DNA of 64,000 nucleotides from Nostoc parmelioides FACHB-3921 (GTDB lineage: Bacteria; Cyanobacteriota; Cyanobacteriia; Cyanobacteriales; Nostocaceae): NCBI RefSeq assembly GCF_014696625.1, contig NZ_JACJQL010000036.1, positions 1-64,000 of the forward strand, given 5' to 3'. The notes under the pieces were generated by a model. It was not told the origin of the DNA. It saw nothing but the letters and a program-made list of their open reading frames with translations, and did no database searches. Each line of letters starts with the position of its first letter. Position 1 is the first letter of the stretch. Positions 1 to 8,097 of the stretch are shown here, one piece after another. Both the position numbers and the translations under genes were made by a program.

Positions 1-1
1 G

Positions 2-148
2 AATGATTTGCTGAACTTAAGTATCCGTGAGTGGATTTGTCCAAGTTGCCAAACAACCCATGACAGAGATGAAAATGCTTCACGGAACTTGAGAGCAGAA
101 GGGATAAGAATACTGTCAACAAATACTGTGGGACACACAGAATTTTAA
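2..148 (+). CDS. TnpB (IS200/IS605 OrfB) C-terminal end, partial
   Basis: Open frame entering from the left edge, 48 residues ending at TAA. It contains a CPSC pair followed by THDRDENASRNLRAEG, the C-terminal zinc-ribbon and RuvC-III signature of IS200/IS605-family TnpB, an RNA-guided nuclease encoded by the transposon. Only the last eighth or so of the usual ~400-residue protein lies in the window, so whether the gene is intact cannot be judged. The terminal hairpin about 70 bases downstream supports an element right end. Confidence 0.88.
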   Translation, partial: NDLLNLSIREWICPSCQTTHDRDENASRNLRAEGIRILSTNTVGHTEF

Positions 149-218
149 GCTTGTGGAGAAACAGTAAGACTCGTTGGTACTTGTGCCAAAAAGCGTGTTT
201 CTGAGAAACAAGAATCTC

Positions 219-246
219 CCGCTACATTGCTAAAGCAATGTAGCGG
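219..246 (+). repeat. IS200/IS605 right-end hairpin
   Basis: CCGCTACATTGC pairs perfectly with GCAATGTAGCGG around a TAAA loop: a 12-bp stem. In this superfamily the subterminal hairpin is recognised by the Y1 transposase TnpA. Confidence 0.75.
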
Positions 247-311
247 TGAGAGTGTCAATGTCAGTTGCTTTTGCTCTGGTTTAATACCCTACCCCTTTGT
301 CGATGCAGTTG

Positions 312-743
312 TTAAAGGTCTGGTTGCAGATATTCTTGTAATTCTTGAGTACGCTGTTGTGTCAGCTTTTCTAAGCAATTCAAATAAACGCTAGGGGCAA
401 TACTTCCCCCTTCATACTGACTGGATTCAAACTCACAGCTACTATCACGAAACTTGATCCATGCTTGCTGTGCAGCAATTAACTTTTGTTTTCTAGAACT
501 TTGTAACTTTGGTAAAAGTTGTTTATAAGCTTGGTTTAATTGTTTATCAGCGTTTTGATAGGACTGTTTTGAACATTGATTAATTTCGAGTTGAGTTTGA
601 GCGTTATTGCAATTGAGGTTTTGAGCCAAAAGCATTGGCTTGGTGATGGCATTCCGCCCACTGTCAGCGATCGCTGCCGTGGAAAAAAGTAAAGTACTGC
701 AAGCAAGGATAGGGAACAAAGATTGGGGGATGGGTGGTTTCAT
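312..743 (-). CDS. LprI/DUF1311-family secreted protein
   Basis: 143 residues. An N-terminal hydrophobic signal segment (PILACSTLLFSTAAIA) suggests export. The mature part has the DUF1311 pattern: paired cysteines in LNCNNAQTQLEINQC, then QQAWIKFRDSSCEFES and a later Cys (YLNCLEKLTQQRTQEL). The family includes LprI, reported as a lysozyme inhibitor in mycobacteria; a similar role here is inference. The start ATG at 743 gives an ordinary signal peptide. A related protein with tandem copies of this domain is encoded at 30.9-32.1 kb. Confidence 0.8.
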   Translation of the reverse strand: MKPPIPQSLFPILACSTLLFSTAAIADSGRNAITKPMLLAQNLNCNNAQTQLEINQCSKQSYQNADKQLNQAYKQLLPKLQSSRKQKLIAAQQAWIKFRDSSCEFESSQYEGGSIAPSVYLNCLEKLTQQRTQELQEYLQPDL

Positions 744-1293
744 GATGAAAGGGGGTAGGGTGAAAATATCATGGGATAATTGCTTTGTGAGTCCCTTATA
801 CCCCTACACCATCAAATTTGAGTTTTACGGGCAAAGTGTAAAAAAAACGCTAACCTACAGCCAGTTTAGTAGAGTGCGCTACGGCTTCTTTTTTCTTTTC
901 CCTCTGTGCTTCTTTTTTGTTTCTGAGCGCTTGACGTTCATTACAGTCGCTACGTTTTGGAGATTTTTCATAGCGCTTCCCTGGGGTATGCTTTGCGTTA
1001 AGCGGAGCTATGCTGAAGGCTTTACGCGAGTCATTATTGTCAGTGGTCAGTGGTTTTTAAGTATCTTTGCCACTTACCATTGACTGCTGACAAACCACAA
1101 AACTCCATCCCCTTGTGGGTGGAGTTTTTATCTAGAAGTCTCTAATATTATTTAGTGATTTTAATGATTATTTTGATATTTGCTACCAGAAAATAATTTT
1201 TCTCATGACGTTGGTAACTGGTTGTGAATGATATTTTGCTACCATCAATTACCAATTACCAATGAGCAAATACACAGTTTATGACCATCGATT
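744..1293. other. Intergenic repeat-rich region, 550 bp
   Basis: No convincing gene. An open frame on the plus strand (640-1083) overlaps the LprI-like gene antisense and reads through low-complexity and palindromic DNA (ATGCTTTGCGTTAAGCGG... type repeat near 988-1030), so it is not called. The region ends with a copy of the conserved hairpin at 1099-1128. Confidence 0.6.
1099..1128 (+). repeat. Conserved hairpin family, copy 1
   Basis: Stem AAAACTCCA (1099-1107) with TGGAGTTTT (1120-1128), loop-side sequence TCCCCTTGTGGG, followed by TTA. Two more copies with the same loop core lie at 12642-12671 and 58812-58841. It looks like an intrinsic terminator, but no plus-strand gene ends just upstream. 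Confidence 0.75.
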
Positions 1294-1788
1294 TTACGCG
1301 AGTGTTTCTGGACAGTAACCCAGTCCTCTAACAAACTGTTGACGGAAAGCTTCTATTTCTTCTCTTTCTGGGCTTCCATGTGAAACGATCGCAACTTGAT
1401 AGCGGCGCATAACATCTACAGGACATTGGCCAGCTTCTAAGCTCCACAGTGCCATTTGCACACGCATAGGTGGCTCATAGCTAATTCCCAATTCATTTAG
1501 GAAGGCTCGAAAATCACCATCTTCTTGGGACGAGACAGGATTTTTAAGTTTGATCCTAACCACCCAACCATCTATTTGATGAATCACGGTAACGAACGAA
1601 ACAGGTAACTGGGGTCTACCGTGTAGATATTGAACGACCCTCAGAGTTAAACTGGCATTTGCCAGATAGTATAGGTATTCCATCATGGTGTTTGGGATCA
1701 AATCCAATCTTACATTTCTATCTTCCTCAATTGATTGGTATCCCGGTAGGGTAAATGCCCCCGTCTTTGCATGGGGGAGTTTACCCAT
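1294..1788 (-). CDS. Conserved-looking hypothetical protein
   Basis: 164 residues if translated from the ATG at 1788; family not recognised. It is soluble, without signal peptide or membrane segment. The first ~13 codons lie inside a strong palindrome (1749-1786), so the true start may be downstream: Met35/Met36 near 1686, just before EYLYYLANASLTLRVVQYL, is a reasonable alternative. The body (VSFVTVIHQIDGWVVRIKLKNP) looks like an alpha/beta domain. No neighbour suggests a role. Confidence 0.6.
   Translation of the reverse strand: MGKLPHAKTGAFTLPGYQSIEEDRNVRLDLIPNTMMEYLYYLANASLTLRVVQYLHGRPQLPVSFVTVIHQIDGWVVRIKLKNPVSSQEDGDFRAFLNELGISYEPPMRVQMALWSLEAGQCPVDVMRRYQVAIVSHGSPEREEIEAFRQQFVRGLGYCPETLA
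1749..1786. repeat. Palindrome covering the start of the 1294-1788 gene
   Basis: Outer arms GGGTAAA (1749-1755) and TTTACCC (1780-1786); inner arms CCCCC (1758-1762) and GGGGG (1773-1777). It resembles the subterminal hairpins of IS200/IS605 elements, but no transposase is next to it. It spans the first codons of the minus-strand gene. Confidence 0.6.
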
Positions 1789-1905
1789 TTATTATCAAAT
1801 TGCTTAAGTGTTACGTCATAATGTCAATCTTATAATTTAGGTCTAAAATTGACTACTTTTGTCAAAAAAATGTAAACAAACTTATTCCAAGCATCGGGAA
1901 TTTCA

Positions 1906-3102
1906 ATGAAGAAACAGATATTACAATTAAACCTTGAACAAACTTCTAGTGCGGCAGCAGAGGATACAAATTTAGATTGTTCGTTGGCTGGGTATGATTA
2001 CGTACTACCCCCAGAAAGAATTGCCCAAAATCCAGCAGTTCCCAGAGACAGTTCTCGTCTACTAGTCGTCAACTCTCAAACAACAGGTAAAGAAACACCA
2101 CCACTACATCAAATTTTTCGTGATTTACCGGATATTTTGCGTCCTGGTGACTTATTAATCATGAATAATACGAAGGTCATCCCCGCAAGATTATACGGGC
2201 GCAAAAGCTCCGGCGCGGAAGTAGAAATTTTATTGCTAGAAGAGCGCAAGTTTAACTGTTGGTTGGCTTTAGTTAAACCAGGAAAACGCTTTAAAAAAGG
2301 CACGCAGATTATTTTTACAGGACTAGGTATTAGGAATCTGGAAATAGGGCATGGGTATGAAGAAACAAACCCAGTCCCCAGCCCCCACCAGCTAACCGCT
2401 ACTGTTTTAGAAACCGACAAAGCCACAGGAGGGCGTTTATTACAATTTGACTTACCAGAGGGGCAATCTTTGGTGCAAGTTTTAGATAAATTCGGGGAAA
2501 TACCCTTACCGCCATATATCACTGCATCTCAAGCGGCGGATGAACAGTATCAAACTGTGTATGCAGAACAACCAGGAGCGATCGCAGCGCCTACAGCTGG
2601 GTTACACTTTACTCCAGAGTTACTAGAAAAGTTACGCGATCGCAATATCAATCAAGCTTTTATTACCCTCCACGTTGGTGTGGGAACCTTTCGTCCTGTG
2701 GAAGTGGAAGATGTAGCCACTCATCAAATGCACGAGGAATGGATTGAAGTCCCCGCCGCCACAGTAGCACAAATCAAAGCCACCAAAGCAGCTGGCGGTA
2801 GAATTATTGCTGTAGGAACTACAGTAGTGCGAGCCTTAGAAGGAGCAGCCGCATCTGGCGATTTACAAGAATTTTGTGGAAAAACCAACTTATTTATCTA
2901 TCCTGGCTATACATGGCAGGTTGTAGAGGGTTTAATTACTAATTTTCACTTGCCACGCTCTAGTTTATTAATGCTAGTAAGTGCGTTAATTAGCAGAGAA
3001 CGATTGTTAAGTATATACCAGGAAGCGATCGCCTCTCAATATCGTTTCTACTCTTTTGGTGATGCCATGTTGATTCTACCGGAAGCCAGAGGAGGCAAGT
3101 AA
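1906..3102 (+). CDS. queA: S-adenosylmethionine:tRNA ribosyltransferase-isomerase QueA
   Basis: 398 residues. QueA transfers and isomerises the ribosyl group of SAM onto 7-aminomethyl-7-deazaguanine in tRNA to give epoxyqueuosine at wobble position 34 of GUN tRNAs. Family motifs are clear: DYVLPPERIAQNP near the N terminus, ILRPGDLLIMNNTKVIPARLYG, AAPTAGLHFTPELLEKL and LHVGVGTFRPVEVED, then GLITNFHLPRSSLLMLVSAL. It is longer than typical QueA (~350) because of an N-terminal extension of ~25 residues and an insert around residue 140-160. The start at 1906 has no strong Shine-Dalgarno; a later start is possible because the extension is non-conserved in character. Confidence 0.95.
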   Translation: MKKQILQLNLEQTSSAAAEDTNLDCSLAGYDYVLPPERIAQNPAVPRDSSRLLVVNSQTTGKETPPLHQIFRDLPDILRPGDLLIMNNTKVIPARLYGRKSSGAEVEILLLEERKFNCWLALVKPGKRFKKGTQIIFTGLGIRNLEIGHGYEETNPVPSPHQLTATVLETDKATGGRLLQFDLPEGQSLVQVLDKFGEIPLPPYITASQAADEQYQTVYAEQPGAIAAPTAGLHFTPELLEKLRDRNINQAFITLHVGVGTFRPVEVEDVATHQMHEEWIEVPAATVAQIKATKAAGGRIIAVGTTVVRALEGAAASGDLQEFCGKTNLFIYPGYTWQVVEGLITNFHLPRSSLLMLVSALISRERLLSIYQEAIASQYRFYSFGDAMLILPEARGGK

Positions 3103-3239
3103 TAGAAGAGGCGTATACACCCTCTGTACATTAGTTCACCTTGGCTTCAAAATTTTTTAATTTTGAATTTTAAATTTTTCATGTTGTAGTGGGTACTCTT
3201 ACTTGTAAGGATCTTAACCATAAGTACAGAGATACCACT

Positions 3240-4397
3240 ATGTATAAACAACATCAACTTAAACAGTGGTTTTGCGGTTTATCGTCAATCACCTGTCAGC
3301 ATATTTCGGATTGGCAAAAGCCGCATTTGGGTGTTCTCTGTGCTGCATCAGCTTTTTTGGTGTTGGCTACACCGGTTGTGAATTTACCAGGAAGCAAGTT
3401 GTTGGCACAAACTCCCATTTCTCAGGATTTGGAAACAGCTAGTCTTTACCAACAGGGTGTTACACGCTACAACCGCAGCGACTGGGAAGGTGCAGAAAAT
3501 GCTTTTCGCCAAGCGTTACAGCGAGAACCCAATTTAGCAATGGCTAGAACATATCTAGGAAATATTTACCTGATGCAAAACCGTCTAGATGTGGCGGTTC
3601 AGGAGTATGGGGAAGCGATTAGACTGAACCCAAATTTGGGAGAAACTTATTACAATTTGGGTTTAGCATTGCAACAACAGGGAAAAAAAGAGGGTGCTAT
3701 TACAGCTTATCGCCAAGCTTTAGTGATAGATCCCAGAAGGGTGGAGGCTCATTATAACTTGGGTTTGGTATTATACGAACAAGGATTATTGCAGGAAGCG
3801 ATCGCCGCTTACCAAGATGCAGTTAATCTCGAACCCAGTAAAATCAACGCTCATCACAATTTAGCGATCGCTCTGCAACAGACAGGTAAAATGGAAGAGG
3901 CGATCGTTGCCTATAGAGAAGTTTTGAAGTTAGATCCCAAAAATGCGGCAGCTTATAGTAGTTTAGGCAGCCTGATGGCAATGCAAGGACGACCAGAAGA
4001 AGCCATAGCCGCTTATACCCAAGCTGTTCGCCAAGACCCCAAAAATGCCCTAGCTTACTATAACTTGGGAATAACTTTATATAACCAAGGTGACCTGCAA
4101 AAAGCTAGTAACGCCTTTAAACGCGCTCAGGAAGAATACAGTCAACAAGGGAACCTGGAGCAAATAGAGAAGACCGAGCAGTTCATGCAGCAAGTTGCTC
4201 AGAAAATCGAGGAACAAAAGCTGCAACAAAGACAAGCATCCGCACCCAAGCCGACAGACAACTCTACAAACAACCTCTTAGAAAAACTAACTCAACTAGT
4301 AGCACCAAAAGAACAACCAGCTAATTCTGGTGCAGTACCCGTCTTGGATGAACAAAAGCAGTTTCCACCAATATTTCCTAATACCAATTCTCGATAA
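3240..4397 (+). CDS. Secreted tetratricopeptide-repeat protein
   Basis: 385 residues from the ATG at 3240; a GTG at 3189 is in frame but less likely. A hydrophobic segment near residues 30-50 (LGVLCAASAFLVLATPVV) ending LLAQT suggests a signal peptide or anchor. About seven consecutive 34-residue TPRs follow (for example AMARTYLGNIYLMQNRLDVA, INAHHNLAIALQQTGKMEEA), then a Gln/Lys-rich coiled coil and a disordered tail. TPRs form superhelical protein-binding surfaces; partner unknown. A strong intrinsic terminator follows at 4511-4541. Confidence 0.85.
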   Translation: MYKQHQLKQWFCGLSSITCQHISDWQKPHLGVLCAASAFLVLATPVVNLPGSKLLAQTPISQDLETASLYQQGVTRYNRSDWEGAENAFRQALQREPNLAMARTYLGNIYLMQNRLDVAVQEYGEAIRLNPNLGETYYNLGLALQQQGKKEGAITAYRQALVIDPRRVEAHYNLGLVLYEQGLLQEAIAAYQDAVNLEPSKINAHHNLAIALQQTGKMEEAIVAYREVLKLDPKNAAAYSSLGSLMAMQGRPEEAIAAYTQAVRQDPKNALAYYNLGITLYNQGDLQKASNAFKRAQEEYSQQGNLEQIEKTEQFMQQVAQKIEEQKLQQRQASAPKPTDNSTNNLLEKLTQLVAPKEQPANSGAVPVLDEQKQFPPIFPNTNSR

Positions 4398-4510
4398 AAA
4401 TACGCTTAATTATTTTAGTAATAGCGAATTATCACCAGAAAACCTCTGCGTGCCTTTGCGCTAACCCCTGCCCTACTCTGCCTTAAAAAGGGGAAGCATC
4501 AAATTCTTCT

Positions 4511-4541
4511 ATGACGGGTATTTTGTCCGTCATATTTTTTT
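4511..4541 (+). terminator. Intrinsic terminator after the TPR gene
   Basis: ATGACGG (4511-4517) pairs with CCGTCAT (4527-4533) and is followed by ATTTTTTT. This is a classical rho-independent terminator for plus-strand transcription, placed between the TPR gene and the convergent ktrA. Confidence 0.75.
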
Positions 4542-4544
4542 GTT

Positions 4545-5240
4545 TTAAATTGGCAAACGATTAATATCTTTATTACAACCTATAACCACCATTGCCGTAC
4601 CACGTTCTAAACGTTTACCGGGGTTAGGGTTAATTTGAAATTTACCATCTTGACTCACGGCTAATAAATTCAACCCGTAACGGTTACGTAACTGCAATTC
4701 TGCAATAGTTTTCCCGTGAAATTCATCTGGCACAATTAACTCTACGATACTGTTATCTGGATCAAGGTCGAATCTATCAAGAATTGATGGCTTCGTCAGT
4801 GTACGTGCTAACGCACAACCCGCCTCATATTCAGGAAAAACAACATGATCTGCACCAACCCGCTTTAATAGCTTGTAATGGACTTCACTAGAGGCTTTAG
4901 CAACAACGTGAGGCACTCCAGCTTCCTTGACATTTAAAGTGGTGATTACGCTTTCTTGAACATAGTTACCAATTGCCACAATTACTGTATCAAATTCCAG
5001 AATACCCGCTTCCTTAAGGGCTGCTGTTTCCGTTGAATCTAGTTGTAAAGCATGACCAACTATTTCTTCGGTCAACGCGGCTGACACTCGTTTTTCATCT
5101 ATATCTGTTGCTAGCACTTGATAGCCTAACTTGTGCAGTGTTGAACAGACAGAACGACCAAAACGACCCAAGCCAATTACAGCAAATTGGTTATTATCTT
5201 TGCGTAAACTGCGAAAAAAACCTAGCGATGACAAATTCAC
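4545..5240 (-). CDS. ktrA: KtrA-type K+ uptake regulatory subunit (RCK/TrkA-N)
   Basis: 231 residues from a GTG at 5240 (reading VNLSSLGFFRSLRKDNNQFAVIG as translated); an upstream frame to 5279 exists but adds non-family sequence. Rossmann motif GLGRFG near residue 21 with a downstream acidic ATDID, giving an RCK_N nucleotide-binding domain, then an RCK_C domain (FHGKTIAELQLRNRYGLNLLAV). KtrA is the cytoplasmic gating ring that controls the KtrB K+ channel-transporter in response to nucleotides. It lies downstream of ktrB on the same strand, separated by about 400 bp of repeats. Confidence 0.88.
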   Translation of the reverse strand: MNLSSLGFFRSLRKDNNQFAVIGLGRFGRSVCSTLHKLGYQVLATDIDEKRVSAALTEEIVGHALQLDSTETAALKEAGILEFDTVIVAIGNYVQESVITTLNVKEAGVPHVVAKASSEVHYKLLKRVGADHVVFPEYEAGCALARTLTKPSILDRFDLDPDNSIVELIVPDEFHGKTIAELQLRNRYGLNLLAVSQDGKFQINPNPGKRLERGTAMVVIGCNKDINRLPI

Positions 5241-5643
5241 AGTTGAAATCCTTATTATTAATCCCTGTATTGAAAGCAAAAACTCCTAGAGGGTGTTTAA
5301 AAAGTTGAAAATATACTAGAAACCCCTCTCCAAACCTCTCCCCGACACGGAGAGAGGCTTTGAAACCCCCATTCCCTGTCTCCGACACGCTGCGCGAACG
5401 CAGGGAAGCTGGGGGGTTAGGTTTTTAAGATTTTGGTGTTAGCAATGATACTTTTCAAACATCCTCTTAGACTAAATTAATTAAAAGTTTTATTTTGCTT
5501 GTTCTTTCAGATTTTATCAGTTGTTAGTAGGGGCGGGTTTATTAAGATCATCTTCCCAGAGTGAGGATATCTGTAAACCCGTCCTTACAGTTGTCAGTTG
5601 CCAATAATTTTTCCTGACTTCCCCTGCTTCCTGTCTCCTTCAG
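5241..5643. repeat. ktrB-ktrA spacer filled with dispersed repeats
   Basis: Contains a REP-like block (about 5320-5430: CCCCTCTCCAAACCTCTCCCC..., ending GGGGGGTTAGG) related to 44711-44971 and 45525-45567, and an inverted repeat, GGGGCGGGTTTA near 5528 with TAAACCCGTCC near 5573, also of a dispersed cyanobacterial type. No gene seen. Confidence 0.65.
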
Positions 5644-6978
5644 TTACCCTACAAGTAAGTTTTCTTCAGGGTAGTGAATCCTTGTCGGTCGCGGATCTCC
5701 TAATATAGCAGACATTAGTAGTAAAACTCCTACTCTACCTACATACATGGTGATAATTAAAACTAGTTTTGCTGCTGGGGAAACACTAGCTGTAATACCA
5801 GTTGAAAGACCAACGGTAGCGAAGGCTGATACGACTTCAAACAGAATTTGAATAAAATCTAGTTTTGGGTCTGTAAGAGATATGAGAATTGTGGCTAAAA
5901 TGACGGTTGCTATCGAACCAACCAAAACACCAACTGCTTTTAAAATGAGAGCAACTGCTATTTTACGTTCATATAATAAAACTTCTTCTTTACCCTGAAG
6001 AATTGTTTTAGTACAGCTAGTTAAAACTCTCAGTGTGGTAGTTTTCATGCCTCCTCCTGTACCGCCAGGACTTGCACCAATAAACATGAGGGCAATTGTG
6101 ATAAATAGACCCGCCGTTGTCATTTTGCCAATGTCAATGGTGTTAAAGCCAGCAGTTCTGGGAGTAACTGATTGAAACCAAGCTACTAAAAATTGATCGC
6201 GTAAATTAAGTGAACCAAAGGTTTGTGGGTTTCTTATTTCTATACAAAAAAATGCGATTGCGCCTAGAAATAGAAGTATTAGTGTCGTGCTAGTAGCGAC
6301 TTTAAAATCTAATGAAAAGACCAGAGTTTCCTTTTTTTTGAGGATGCGATCGCGCAACCAAATATATGTTTCTAGAATTACTTGATAACCAATTCCCCCA
6401 AATATAATTAATCCCGTAACTGTGAACACTACTAAAGAAGAAGATTGATAACCAATTAGACTATCTTTAAATAAACTAAAGCCAGCATTATTCCAGGCAT
6501 TAACACTATGAAATATAGCTAACCATAGTCCTTGATTCCAGCCATAATCAGGGACAAAAGCTGGTAATAATAAAAAGACACCTGTAATTTCAAAAATTAG
6601 GGTTGTGGCAATAATTGAGCGAATAACTTGGGCGCTACCACTCATACCAGGTCGGTCTAAAGCTTGTTGAATAGCGATTTTTTGCCGGAGGTCGAATTTG
6701 CGACCAATCAGCAGAATCAAAAAGGTAGTACTTGTCATATAACCTAACCCACCAATTTGCGCCAACAAAGCAATAAACAACTGTCCCCAAAAGGAAAAAT
6801 AAGTACCAGGATCAACCACTGATAAACCAGTGACGCAAACTGCTGAAGTTGATGTAAACAAAGCCACAATCAGATCATTCCAACTACCATTGCTAGTGGA
6901 GAAAGGCATCATCAACAAGATAGTTCCCACTGTGATGACAGCTAGAAATCCCAAGCAAACTGTGCGCGAAACGGTCAT
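5644..6978 (-). CDS. ktrB: KtrB-type Na+-dependent K+ transporter (TrkH/NtpJ family)
   Basis: 444 residues from the ATG at 6978 (a TTG two codons upstream is less likely). Integral membrane protein of four M1-P-M2 repeats. Glycine-containing filter segments are visible: TSTSAVCVTGLSVVDPGTYFS, SVNAWNNAGFSLF, SVTPRTAGFNTID and FATVGLSTGITASVS. The loop GASPGGTGGGMKTTT matches the gating-loop region between repeats in KtrB. It forms the plasma-membrane pore with the KtrA ring encoded downstream; in Synechocystis the Ktr system is needed for osmotic adaptation. Confidence 0.92.
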   Translation of the reverse strand: MTVSRTVCLGFLAVITVGTILLMMPFSTSNGSWNDLIVALFTSTSAVCVTGLSVVDPGTYFSFWGQLFIALLAQIGGLGYMTSTTFLILLIGRKFDLRQKIAIQQALDRPGMSGSAQVIRSIIATTLIFEITGVFLLLPAFVPDYGWNQGLWLAIFHSVNAWNNAGFSLFKDSLIGYQSSSLVVFTVTGLIIFGGIGYQVILETYIWLRDRILKKKETLVFSLDFKVATSTTLILLFLGAIAFFCIEIRNPQTFGSLNLRDQFLVAWFQSVTPRTAGFNTIDIGKMTTAGLFITIALMFIGASPGGTGGGMKTTTLRVLTSCTKTILQGKEEVLLYERKIAVALILKAVGVLVGSIATVILATILISLTDPKLDFIQILFEVVSAFATVGLSTGITASVSPAAKLVLIITMYVGRVGVLLLMSAILGDPRPTRIHYPEENLLVG

Positions 6979-7196
6979 AAGCAATTAAAAATTCAATATT
7001 TAACGGTCAAAATCATCAAATCCTTTAGCTCATGGAGGTTGGTTTAAAAGGGTGGGCTTATAAGTTATTCCTAATAAGAGCCATAAGGTTGATCCTGGAG
7101 ACGAAATAAAAACTTTCTTATTTAATTAAAAACACACATGGTAGCCTACGAATATGTTTTTTTTAATTTCTGTTTTGTCTTAACACTACTTTTTTC

Positions 7197-8039
7197 ATGA
7201 GTGCAACACTATACCAACAAATTCAGCAATTTTACGACGCTTCCTCTGGGCTATGGGAAGAGATTTGGGGCGAACATATGCACCACGGTTATTATGGTGT
7301 AGACGGTACTGAACAAAAAAACCGTCGTCAGGCGCAAATTGATTTAATTGAAGAATTACTCACTTGGGCAGGGGTACAAACAGCAGAAAATATACTAGAT
7401 GTGGGTTGTGGTATTGGTGGTAGTTCTCTGTATTTGGCTGGAAAGTTGAATGCTAAAGCTACAGGAATTACCCTGAGTCCAGTGCAAGCTGCTAGAGCCA
7501 CAGAAAGAGCCAAGGAAGCTGGTTTGAGTGGTAGAAGTCAGTTTTTAGTGGCAAATGCTCAAGCAATGCCTTTTGATGATAATTCTTTTGACTTGGTGTG
7601 GTCGCTGGAAAGTGGCGAACATATGCCAGATAAAACCAAGTTTTTGCAGGAGTGTTACCGAGTCCTGAAACCGGGTGGTAAGTTAATTATGGTGACATGG
7701 TGTCATCGTCCTACTGATGAAACACCACTGACGGCTGATGAACAAAAACACCTAGAAGATATTTATCGGGTGTATTGTTTGCCTTATGTAATTTCTTTGC
7801 CAGAGTATGAGGCGATCGCACGTCAACTAACATTAAACAATATCCGCACCGCCGACTGGTCGCAATCCGTCGCTCAATTTTGGAACATAGTCATCGATTC
7901 CGCCTTTACCCCCCAAGCAATATTCGGCTTACTCCGCGCCGGTTGGACTACCATCCAAGGAGCATTATCACTAGGCTTAATGCGTCGCGGTTATGAACGG
8001 GGGTTAATTCGGTTTGGGTTACTTTGTGGGGATAAGTGA
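7197..8039 (+). CDS. Gamma-tocopherol methyltransferase-like SAM methyltransferase
   Basis: 280 residues. The SAM-binding motif ILDVGCGIGGSSLYLA and the downstream AQAMPFDDNSFDLVWSLESGEHM and RVLKPGGKLIMVTWCHR place it in the tocopherol/sterol C-methyltransferase group. Overall length and the opening YQQIQQFYDASSGLWEEIWGEHMHHGYY match cyanobacterial gamma-tocopherol methyltransferases, which make alpha-tocopherol in thylakoid membranes. A relative acting on another prenylquinone cannot be excluded. No leader sequence. It converges on the histidine kinase gene, 46 bp away. Confidence 0.8.
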   Translation: MSATLYQQIQQFYDASSGLWEEIWGEHMHHGYYGVDGTEQKNRRQAQIDLIEELLTWAGVQTAENILDVGCGIGGSSLYLAGKLNAKATGITLSPVQAARATERAKEAGLSGRSQFLVANAQAMPFDDNSFDLVWSLESGEHMPDKTKFLQECYRVLKPGGKLIMVTWCHRPTDETPLTADEQKHLEDIYRVYCLPYVISLPEYEAIARQLTLNNIRTADWSQSVAQFWNIVIDSAFTPQAIFGLLRAGWTTIQGALSLGLMRRGYERGLIRFGLLCGDK

Positions 8040-8077
8040 GGGATTGGGGATTGGAGATTGGGGATTGATGATTGTAC

Positions 8078-8097
8078 AGACGCGATTAATCGCGTCT
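8078..8097. repeat. Dispersed 20-bp palindrome, copy 1
   Basis: AGACGCGATTAATCGCGTCT is a perfect palindrome. A second copy with one central base change is at 60897-60916. This copy overlaps the last codons and stop of the minus-strand kinase gene. Confidence 0.8.

Larger units (their letters stand above)
2..260 (+). mobile_element. Right end of an IS200/IS605-like element
   Basis: The tnpB 3' end is followed by a non-coding stretch and a perfect hairpin (stem 219-230 with 235-246, loop TAAA), then GAGAGTGTCAA. Single-strand transposons of this superfamily carry subterminal hairpins rather than inverted repeats, and the right end is where the omega RNA scaffold is encoded. The exact cleavage site cannot be fixed without an empty site; the end at about 260 is approximate. 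Confidence 0.7.

Noticed and set aside
640..1083. 147-codon plus-strand ORF
   Set aside because: Antisense to the LprI-like gene at its start and low-complexity afterwards; translation resembles no protein.
6979..7196. c-di-AMP (ydaO-type) riboswitch ahead of ktrB
   Set aside because: The leader lacks recognisable conserved blocks of that riboswitch.
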